Source: Bradyrhizobium sp.
GTDB taxonomy: Bacteria; Pseudomonadota; Alphaproteobacteria; Rhizobiales; Xanthobacteraceae
Length of the DNA: 41,880 bases
Reading direction: 5' to 3'
Assembly (NCBI RefSeq): GCF_004799405.1
Contig: NZ_SSMW01000047.1
Location: 1 to 41,880, forward strand
Part shown: positions 17,091 to 23,481 of the stretch, piece after piece
Numbering within the stretch: position 1 is the stretch's first letter
Layout of the letters: every line of letters begins with the position of its first letter
The notes under the pieces: model-generated
What the model was told of the DNA's origin: nothing
Databases searched by the model: none
Seen by the model: the letters and a program-made list of their open reading frames with translations, nothing else
Translations under genes and position numbers: made by a program

Positions 17091-18710
17091 CTATCGCGAA
17101 TCTTCCAGGATCATCGCCGCGCCCTTTTCGGCGATCATCGCCGTCGGCGTGTTGGTATTCCCCGAGGTGATCGTCGGCATCACCGATGCGTCGGCGACAC
17201 GCAGACCTGCAAGACCGATGAAGCGCAAGCGTTCGTCGACCACGGCAAGCGGATCGGAGGTGGTGCCCATCTTCGCGGTTCCGACGGGATGGAAGATCGT
17301 GGTGCCGATATCGCCCGCGGCCCTGGCCAGCGATGCGTCGTCGTCGCCGACCGCCGGTCCCGGCAAAAATTCCTGCGGGTGATACAGCGCAAGCGCCGCC
17401 TGTTTCATCAGCCGCCGCGTGGTGCGGATCGCATCGGCGGCGACCTCGCGGTCCTCGGTGGTCGACAGGTAATTCGGCGCGATCGAAGGCGCCTGATCCG
17501 GCTCGCGGGAGCGAATCCGCACGGTGCCGCGCGATGTCGGCTGCAGGTTGCAGGCACTGACGGTGATCGCCGGAAAGCGGTGCAGCGGATCGCCGAATTT
17601 GTCGAGCGACAACGGCTGCACGTGGAACTGGATATTGGCGCGCTCGCGATGCGGATCCGAGCGGGTGAAAATGCCGAGCTGCGACGGCGCCATGGTCAGC
17701 GGACCGCGGCGGCGGAAGGCATAATCGAGGCCCATCAGCCCGCGACCGATCAGTGAATAGTAGGTCTCGTTGAGGGTGCGGACGCCGTCGACCTTGTAGA
17801 TCGCGCGCTGCTGCAGATGATCCTGCAGATTGCGTCCGACGCCTTGGCGGTCGAGCACGCATCCGATCCCCAGCGGCGCCAGCCAGTCCGCAGGACCGAT
17901 GCCGGAACGGTGCAGCACCTGGATCGATCCGATCGAGCCGGCGCACAGGATCACTTCGCCCTTGGCACGAGCTTCGACGATTGTACCGCCTTGAATGAAA
18001 CGCACGCCAACGGCGCGGCCCCGCTCGACGATCAGGCGGTCGACCAGCACGTTCTTTTCAAGCCGCAAGTTGGGACGGTTCAAGACCGGCTTCAGGAAAC
18101 CCCGCGCCGAAGACCAGCGCCGGCCGCGCTTCTGGTTGACGTGGAAATAGCCGACGCCCTCATTGTCGCCGGTGTTGAAATCCGGAATTTTTCGGATTCC
18201 GATTTCCTGCGCGGCTTCCCCGACCGCATCCAGAATATCCCAGGACAGTCGCGGCGCTTCGATCCGCCAGCCGCCGCCGGTGCCGTGATGCTCGCTTTCG
18301 CCCAGGAAATGATCCTCCAGCCGCCGGAACGCGGGCAGCACGTCGTCATAGCCCCAGCCGTTAAGGCCGAGTTGACGCCAGTGATCATAGTCGGCGGCCT
18401 GACCGCGCATCGAGATCATGGCGTTGATCGCGGAAGAGCCGCCGATCACCTTGCCGCGGGGATAGGCCAGCGAGCGCCCGTTGAGACCGGCTTCCGGCTC
18501 GGTCCGGAACATCCAGTCCGAGCGCGGATTGCCGATCGCGAAGAGATAGCCGACCGGGATATGGAACCAGATCCAGTTGTCGTTGCCGCCGGCCTCCAGG
18601 ATCAGCACGCGGCGGGTCGGATCGGCCGAGAGCCGGTTGGCGACGATGCAACCGGCGGTACCCGCGCCGACGACGATATAGTCGAAATCACCCTCAAGCT
18701 GCTTCGGCAT
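17091..18710 (-). CDS. GMC-family FAD-dependent oxidoreductase (choline/alcohol dehydrogenase-like)
   Basis: The product is 539 residues. The N-terminal FAD motif is YIVVGAGTAGCIVANRLS, with the second signature YPRGKVIGGSSAINAMISMRG near residue 85. The C-terminus has the catalytic region TTIFHPVGTAKMG and the closing DASVMPTITSGNTNTPTAMIAEKGA. This is the glucose-methanol-choline fold; many bradyrhizobial paralogues are annotated choline or alcohol dehydrogenase, and the substrate cannot be fixed here. No export signal is seen, so it is probably cytoplasmic. It lies 146 bases upstream of the metallophosphoesterase on the same strand and may or may not belong to that operon. The start at 18710 places the FAD motif ten residues in, as usual. 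Confidence 0.9.
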   Translation of the reverse strand: MPKQLEGDFDYIVVGAGTAGCIVANRLSADPTRRVLILEAGGNDNWIWFHIPVGYLFAIGNPRSDWMFRTEPEAGLNGRSLAYPRGKVIGGSSAINAMISMRGQAADYDHWRQLGLNGWGYDDVLPAFRRLEDHFLGESEHHGTGGGWRIEAPRLSWDILDAVGEAAQEIGIRKIPDFNTGDNEGVGYFHVNQKRGRRWSSARGFLKPVLNRPNLRLEKNVLVDRLIVERGRAVGVRFIQGGTIVEARAKGEVILCAGSIGSIQVLHRSGIGPADWLAPLGIGCVLDRQGVGRNLQDHLQQRAIYKVDGVRTLNETYYSLIGRGLMGLDYAFRRRGPLTMAPSQLGIFTRSDPHRERANIQFHVQPLSLDKFGDPLHRFPAITVSACNLQPTSRGTVRIRSREPDQAPSIAPNYLSTTEDREVAADAIRTTRRLMKQAALALYHPQEFLPGPAVGDDDASLARAAGDIGTTIFHPVGTAKMGTTSDPLAVVDERLRFIGLAGLRVADASVMPTITSGNTNTPTAMIAEKGAAMILEDSR

Positions 18711-18734
18711 GTTGAATTCCGCCCGGTCGATATT

Positions 18735-18812
18735 GTCGTCATGCCCGGCTTTGTGCCGGGCACCCGCGTCTTTCTTGGTTTATCCAGACGTTGATGGCCG
18801 GGACAAGTCCAG
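18735..18812. repeat. Palindromic dispersed repeat (GCCGGG type)
   Basis: In the 190-base gap between divergent genes, the left arm (about 18744-18772, with CCGGCTTTGTGCCGGGCAC) pairs imperfectly with the right arm (about 18784-18812, with GATGGCCGGGACAAGTCC) around a TTCTTGG centre. I remember near-identical intergenic repeats in Bradyrhizobium genomes. It sits just downstream of the likely promoter region of neither gene in particular. Confidence 0.6.
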
Positions 18813-18900
18813 CCGCGGCGCCCTTTATGGATATTGGGCAAATCGCGGGCTCGTGCTAAGCCAAAAACAGCATCTAACCCCCCGGACCCGAGTATCCCCC

Positions 18901-20073
18901 ATGCCCATCATTAACCGCGTCGCCGATCTGCAACCCGATATCCAGGCCTGGCGCCGGGATATCCATGAGCATCCCGAATTGCTCTATGACGTGCATCGCA
19001 CCGCGGCCTTCGTGGCGGATCGGTTGCGGGAATTCGGCTGCGACGAGGTCGCCACCGGCCTTGGCCGCACCGGCGTCGTCGGCGTCATCAAGGGCCGCAA
19101 GCCGGCCGGCAATGGCGACCTCAAGGTGATCGGGCTTCGCGCCGACATGGACGCGCTGCCGATCGAGGAGCAGACCAATCTGCCTTACGCATCCAAGACA
19201 CCGGGCCTGATGCACGCCTGCGGCCATGACGGCCATACCGCGATGCTGCTCGGCGCCGCCCGCTATCTCGCCGAGACCCGCAATTTCGCCGGCGATGCGG
19301 TTGTGATCTTCCAGCCGGCGGAAGAGGGCGGTGCTGGGGCTGCCGCGATGATCAAGGACGGGCTGATGGACCGCTTCGCGATCGATCAGGTCTACGGCAT
19401 GCATAACAATCCGGGAATGCCGCTGGGCTCTTTCGCGATCCGCAAGGGGCCGATCATGGCCGCGACCGATGCCATCGACATCCGGATCGAGGGGCACGGC
19501 GGCCACGCGTCGCGTCCGCATATCTGCATCGATTCCGTTCTGGTCGGCGCGCAACTGATCACGGCCTTGCAGTCCATCGTCGCGCGCAGCGTCGATCCCT
19601 TGGAATCCGCGGTGGTTTCGATCTGCGAATTCCACGCCGGCAATGCGCGCAACGTCATTCCGCAAACCGCCGAGTTGCACGGCACCGTCCGCACCCTGAC
19701 CAAGCGTGTGAGGGAAGTGGTCGAAAAACGCGTGCGCGAGGTGGTCGCGGGCGTGGCGCAGATGACCGGCGCCAGCATCGAACTTGATTACGTGCGTGGC
19801 TATCCGGTGACGGTCAACCATGCCGCGCAGACCGATGTCGCAACGAAGGTGGCAAAGGAGATCGCCGGCGACGCCAATGTTCGCGAGACGCCGCCAATGA
19901 TGGGCGCCGAGGACTTCTCCTACATGCTGGAGGCGCGCCCGGGAGCATTCATTTTCTGCGGCAATGGCGACAGCGCCGGGCTGCATCATCCCGCCTACAA
20001 CTTTAACGACGAGGCGATCGTTTACGGCACGTCGTACTGGATCAAGCTGGTCGAGAACACGATGGCGGCGTGA
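18901..20073 (+). CDS. M20 family amidohydrolase (hippurate hydrolase/amidase type)
   Basis: The product is 390 residues from ATG 18901 (MPIINRVADLQPDIQAWRRDIHEHPEL). Metal-site motifs are visible: LRADMDALPI, HACGHDGHTAMLL (H105, C107, H109), FQPAEEGGAGA and MGAEDFSYML. A Cys in the HACGHD motif is typical of the HipO/aminoacylase subgroup, which hydrolyses N-acyl amino acids or amino-acid conjugates. It is probably a cytosolic dimer with a lid domain. The frame is open 64 codons further upstream through the intergenic repeat, which I exclude. It is not obviously linked to neighbouring genes. Substrate is not predictable. Confidence 0.9.
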   Translation: MPIINRVADLQPDIQAWRRDIHEHPELLYDVHRTAAFVADRLREFGCDEVATGLGRTGVVGVIKGRKPAGNGDLKVIGLRADMDALPIEEQTNLPYASKTPGLMHACGHDGHTAMLLGAARYLAETRNFAGDAVVIFQPAEEGGAGAAAMIKDGLMDRFAIDQVYGMHNNPGMPLGSFAIRKGPIMAATDAIDIRIEGHGGHASRPHICIDSVLVGAQLITALQSIVARSVDPLESAVVSICEFHAGNARNVIPQTAELHGTVRTLTKRVREVVEKRVREVVAGVAQMTGASIELDYVRGYPVTVNHAAQTDVATKVAKEIAGDANVRETPPMMGAEDFSYMLEARPGAFIFCGNGDSAGLHHPAYNFNDEAIVYGTSYWIKLVENTMAA

Positions 20074-20194
20074 GATTGGCCTGACTGAAAGCAAGAAGGC
20101 CCGCGCTTTTGGCGCGGGCCTGAAATCCGCCGTCGAGGTCCGGTCCCCTACGCAAGGCGGGCTCGATCGAACCCGGTAACGCGACGTCGCTCAT
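20042..20194 (-). CDS. Possible 50-residue small protein with strong ribosome binding site
   Basis: A minus-strand ATG at 20194 is preceded by AGGAGA with six bases of spacing (AGGAGAATAAACATG), one of the best ribosome sites in the window. The frame (MSDVALPGSIEPALRRG...) runs 50 codons and ends inside the 3' end of the M20 gene, overlapping it by 32 bases. Its second half is encoded across the hairpin at 20097-20121. I do not recognise it. It may be a real small protein, a leader peptide, or a chance site in front of a terminator. Confidence 0.35.
   Translation of the reverse strand: MSDVALPGSIEPALRRGPDLDGGFQARAKSAGLLAFSQANLTPPSCSRPA
20097..20121. terminator. Strong hairpin after the M20 gene, possible terminator
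   Basis: AGGCCCGCGC and GCGCGGGCCT form a perfect 10-bp stem around a TTTTG loop, 24 bases past the M20 stop. No clear T-run follows on either strand, so it may terminate transcription weakly or protect the transcript end. Confidence 0.55.
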
Positions 20195-20301
20195 GTTTAT
20201 TCTCCTGTCCGGATGGGCAGGACTTTGCGCGACGGATATGATAGGCGCGTGAAGAAGCCGCGGGGTACGCGGCTGTGTCCCCAAGCGTCAGGCTGCAAGT
20301 G

Positions 20302-20922
20302 TCAGGCCGCGTGGGTGGATTTGTTCAGAAGTTCAGCCGCAATCTTCAAATCATCGACAAAGCGCTTGTATTCCCGCGCCTTCGCCTCGGCGTCGGGCAG
20401 CCGCAGCAGATAGGACGGATGCACTGTCACCAGCGCCTTGATGCCGTCCTCAAGATCGATCAGCCGGCCGCGGTTCTTGTTGATCGGCGTGATCTTGCCG
20501 AACACGCTTTGCGCAGCGGTAGCCCCCATCGCGACCACCAGTTGGGGTCGGATCGAGGCCAGTTCGCGCTCGTACCAGGGACGGCAGGCCTTGATTTCGG
20601 CGGTGTTCGGTTTCTGGTGCAGGCGGAATTTTCCGCGGGGCAAAAACTTGAAATGTTTCACCGCGTTGGTGACATAGACTTTCTCGCGGTCAATTCCGGC
20701 TTGATCCAGCGCGCGGTCGAGCATCTGGCCGGCCGGTCCGACGAACGGCTGGCCGGCGAGGTCTTCCTTGTCGCCGGGCTGCTCGCCGACCAGCATGATC
20801 CGGGCGTGCTGCGGGCCCTCGCCGAACACGGTCTGGGTCGCCTCTTTCCACAGATGACAGGCGCGGCAGCCGGCGGCCTCCTCGCGCAAGGTTTTGAGAG
20901 GGGCGCGGGACGCGGATGTCAT
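20302..20922 (-). CDS. udgX: UdgX-like uracil-DNA glycosylase
   Basis: The product is 206 residues, uracil-DNA glycosylase superfamily with an iron-sulfur cluster. Motif A is GEQPGDKEDLAGQPFVGPAG (46-65), the QPGDKED form that marks UdgX rather than ordinary family 4 enzymes. The loop at 98-102 reads KFRLH, against the KRRIH I remember from mycobacterial UdgX, whose His forms a covalent bond to the abasic site; here the His is H102. The late motif is VTVHPSYLLR. Only three cysteines exist (19, 22, 113), so a fourth cluster ligand would be another residue. It is divergent from the SOS-controlled imuA operon, which suggests a shared repair context. Confidence 0.82.
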   Translation of the reverse strand: MTSASRAPLKTLREEAAGCRACHLWKEATQTVFGEGPQHARIMLVGEQPGDKEDLAGQPFVGPAGQMLDRALDQAGIDREKVYVTNAVKHFKFLPRGKFRLHQKPNTAEIKACRPWYERELASIRPQLVVAMGATAAQSVFGKITPINKNRGRLIDLEDGIKALVTVHPSYLLRLPDAEAKAREYKRFVDDLKIAAELLNKSTHAA

Positions 20923-21073
20923 GGGCGTCTCATCGGAGCGAGAATTTCACGCAAAATGTGCAATCTGAATGCGCGAGCCATTCCGGTAGTTCCTTTGAAC
21001 TTATTGGTTCTACTCATGAAAAACTTAAACGTCGATCCCGATTGACTCTTGGTGGCATGTTAGCTTTATATTA

Positions 21074-21088
21074 GAACATATCATGAAC
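21074..21088 (+). promoter_or_regulatory. LexA (SOS) box upstream of imuA
   Basis: GAAC at 21074-21077 and GAAC at 21085-21088 are separated by exactly seven bases, matching the alphaproteobacterial LexA operator (GAAC-N7-GAAC). It lies 68 bases before the imuA start, where a repressor would block transcription. It lies about 150 bases from the start of the divergent glycosylase gene, so control of that gene is less certain. Confidence 0.85.
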
Positions 21089-21155
21089 AAATAGGCCAGC
21101 TTCCGGTTCTCCTTAAATCGGAAAGCGGTCCAGACATCATTGAGGGAACGGGCGC

Positions 21156-21980
21156 ATGACTGGCGCACGCACCAACACGCTTGCGACCTTGCGCGGCAGT
21201 ATCCAGCGCATCGAAAGCCATGCCGAGGCCATGACGCCGGGCAGGGTGGCGCTCGGTCATGCAGATGCGGACGCGGCCTTGCAGGGAGGTCTTGCGACCG
21301 GCGCAGTGCATGAGGTGTTCGCCGACGGGCGGCAGGGGGCCGTGGCGACGGGCTTTGTCGCCGGCCTTGCAGGGCGTGTGAGCCTCGCGGGGCACACAAG
21401 CCTCGCGGGGCGCGCATCGGCACGCCGGCCGCTGCTGTGGGTGCGCCAGGATTTCAGCGAAATCGAACTGGGCGCGCTGTCGATGAGCGGGTTGGCTGAA
21501 CTCGGTCTCGATCCGCGCCTTGTGGTGACGGTGCGCGCCGCCGATGTCGACACCGCGCTGCGGACCGCCGCCGACGCATTGGCCTGCGATGCGCTTGATA
21601 GCGTGGTGCTGGAAGTCTGGGGCGAGGCGCGGCCGCTCGATCTCGTCGCCAGCCGCAAGCTGACATTGGCCGCGCAGATGTCCGGCGTCACCGCGTTGCT
21701 GCTGCGGGTCGGAGCCGAGCCGCAGCCCTCCACGGCGGAGACCAGATGGATCGTGCGCGCGGCGCATTCGCCGCCCGGCGTATCGGCGTGGGGCGCGCCG
21801 CTGTTCGACGCGCAGCTTGTCCGCAACCGTCATGGCCCTGTTGGGCGGTGGATCATGGAATGGAAATGTGATGAGTGCCTTTTCAGCAAACCGGCGGCGT
21901 ATCCTCAGCCTGTGGCTGCCGCGCCTGCCCACCGACCGCATCAAGCGCCAGTTCGCGCGCGGCAACGCCGCGCCGGCTAA
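21156..21980 (+). CDS. imuA: ImuA, SulA/RecA-like mutasome accessory protein
   Basis: The product is 274 residues. It fits ImuA by LQGGLATGAVHEVFAD near the start, LLWVRQDFSEIELGALSMSGLAELGLDP in the middle and a RecA-like fold without a good Walker A. ImuA works with ImuB and DnaE2 (ImuC) in damage-induced mutagenesis. The start at 21156 has GAGGGA nine bases upstream. Residues 76-87 come from an 18-bp tandem duplication (SLAGHT/SLAGRA). The 3' end overlaps the proposed imuB start by 110 bases, and the last ~35 residues (RWIMEWKCDECLF onward) look unlike the family, as though the frame simply runs on into imuB. The LexA box lies directly upstream. Confidence 0.85.
   Translation: MTGARTNTLATLRGSIQRIESHAEAMTPGRVALGHADADAALQGGLATGAVHEVFADGRQGAVATGFVAGLAGRVSLAGHTSLAGRASARRPLLWVRQDFSEIELGALSMSGLAELGLDPRLVVTVRAADVDTALRTAADALACDALDSVVLEVWGEARPLDLVASRKLTLAAQMSGVTALLLRVGAEPQPSTAETRWIVRAAHSPPGVSAWGAPLFDAQLVRNRHGPVGRWIMEWKCDECLFSKPAAYPQPVAAAPAHRPHQAPVRARQRRAG
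21381..21416 (+). repeat. 18-bp tandem duplication within imuA
   Basis: Two adjacent 18-bp copies (21381-21398 and 21399-21416, both starting AGCCTCGCGGGGC) match at 16 of 18 positions. They encode SLAGHT and SLAGRA, so the frame is kept. It is probably a slippage product and neutral. Confidence 0.7.
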
Positions 21981-23481
21981 ACGAAACTCCGGCGATGATG
22001 ATCCCTGCATCGTGGTCGCCAGGCAAAACAACGCGTTGCTGATTTCCGCGCTGGATGATGCCGCCGCCGATCTCGGCCTCGAGATCAGCCTGCCACTCGC
22101 CAATGCCCGCGCCATCTGTCCGCATTTGCAGGTGTTCGATGCCGATGAAGCCGCCGACGCCCACGCGCTGAACGCCATCGCCGACTGGTGCGACCGCTTC
22201 ACGCCGCTGGTGGCGCTGGATTCCCCGCATGGCCTGTTTCTCGATATCACCGGCTGCGCTCATCTGTTCGGCGGCGAGGCGGTGCTGATGCGGATGGCGT
22301 GCGACGCGCTGGCGCGGCAGGGCTTTGCCGTCCGTGCCGCGATTGCCGGCACCTCGATCTGCGCGCGAACGCTGACGCGCTGTGCCGACGGCTGCATCGT
22401 CGGCGATGGCGAGGAAGCCAAAGCCATCGAGCCGCTGCCGGTGTTCGCGCTCGGCGCCGACGACACCATCACCCGCGGCCTGCGCCGCGCCGGCCTGAAA
22501 ACCATCGGCGAGGTGGCTTTCCGCGACCGCCACGAGATCACGGCGCGGTTCGGAGCAAAGTTTACCACCTTGCTGGAGCACGCTTTGGGGCAGGGCGATG
22601 CGCCGATCAGCCCGCGCAAGCCGCTGCCGGATTACATCGTGGAGAAGCGGTTTGCCGAACCTGTTTCTACCGAAGGCGAGATAGCGGCGACGCTATCCCG
22701 GCTGGCGCAGATGCTGGTGGTGGCGATGGAGCGGCAGGGCAAGGGCGCGCGGCGGCTGGAAGCTCATTTCTTCCGCACCGATGGCGTGGTGCGCGCGATC
22801 GTGGTGGACACCGGGCAGCCCGTGACCCGAGCCGAGGTGATCGACCGCCTGTTCCGCGAACGGCTCGATGCCCTGAACGATCCGCTCGATCCCGGTTTCG
22901 GCTTCGATCTCGTCAGGCTGTCGGCCAGCCGCACCGAAATCGTGGTTCAGCAGCAGCGCGATCTCGACGCCAATGTGCACGACAATGACGAACTGGCCGC
23001 ATTGATCGATCGCATCGCCGCGCGCATCGGCGGACGGCGCGTGGTCGTGCACCTGCCGCAGGATACCCATATCCCGGAACGCGCGGCGATGGCAGCATCC
23101 GCGCAACATCATCTTGCCACCGCCGCGCATGCGGTCTGGCCCGCGCGCGTGGAAGGGGAGCCGCCGCTGCGGCCGCTGCGGCTGTTCGAAAAGCCCGAGC
23201 CGATCAAGGTGCCGTTCGCAACGGTCCCTGACGGGCCGCCGCATCATTTCACCTGGCGGCGCGCCACCCATGCGGTGGTGCGGGTGGAAGGCCCGGAGCG
23301 CATCGCCATGGAATGGTGGAAGCACGGGGGCCAGGCGCTGACCCGCGATTATTTCCGGGTCGAGGATGAGGCGGGATTGCGCTTCTGGATTTACCGCGAC
23401 GGGCTTTACGGCAGCGAACTCGTCAACGAGGAGAGCAAGCCCAAGCCTGCCAACTGGTTCGTGCATGGGCTGTTCGCATGA
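21871..23481 (+). CDS. imuB: ImuB, Y-family polymerase-like mutasome protein
   Basis: The product is 536 residues from ATG 21871 (MSAFSANRRRILSLWLPRLPTDRIKRQ). The N-terminal region has the Y-family fold: PLANARAICPHLQVFDAD, WCDRFTPLVALDSPHGLFLDITGCAHLFGG. ImuB proteins lack the catalytic acidic residues of active polymerases and act as the hub that binds the beta clamp, ImuA and DnaE2. A helix-hairpin-like segment (RGLRRAGLKTIGEVAFRDR) and a little-finger region follow. The C-terminus ends with a conserved block (DYFRVEDEAGLRFWIYRDGLYG). An upstream ATG at 21817 exists but its peptide lies within imuA. The stop overlaps the dnaE2 start as ATGA, so the two are coupled. Confidence 0.9.
   Translation: MSAFSANRRRILSLWLPRLPTDRIKRQFARGNAAPAKRNSGDDDPCIVVARQNNALLISALDDAAADLGLEISLPLANARAICPHLQVFDADEAADAHALNAIADWCDRFTPLVALDSPHGLFLDITGCAHLFGGEAVLMRMACDALARQGFAVRAAIAGTSICARTLTRCADGCIVGDGEEAKAIEPLPVFALGADDTITRGLRRAGLKTIGEVAFRDRHEITARFGAKFTTLLEHALGQGDAPISPRKPLPDYIVEKRFAEPVSTEGEIAATLSRLAQMLVVAMERQGKGARRLEAHFFRTDGVVRAIVVDTGQPVTRAEVIDRLFRERLDALNDPLDPGFGFDLVRLSASRTEIVVQQQRDLDANVHDNDELAALIDRIAARIGGRRVVVHLPQDTHIPERAAMAASAQHHLATAAHAVWPARVEGEPPLRPLRLFEKPEPIKVPFATVPDGPPHHFTWRRATHAVVRVEGPERIAMEWWKHGGQALTRDYFRVEDEAGLRFWIYRDGLYGSELVNEESKPKPANWFVHGLFA

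Noticed and set aside
20097..20121. Hairpin read as a riboswitch or attenuator
   Set aside because: It is a simple 10-bp stem with a five-base loop and no alternative pairing; a terminator or transcript-end structure is enough to explain it.
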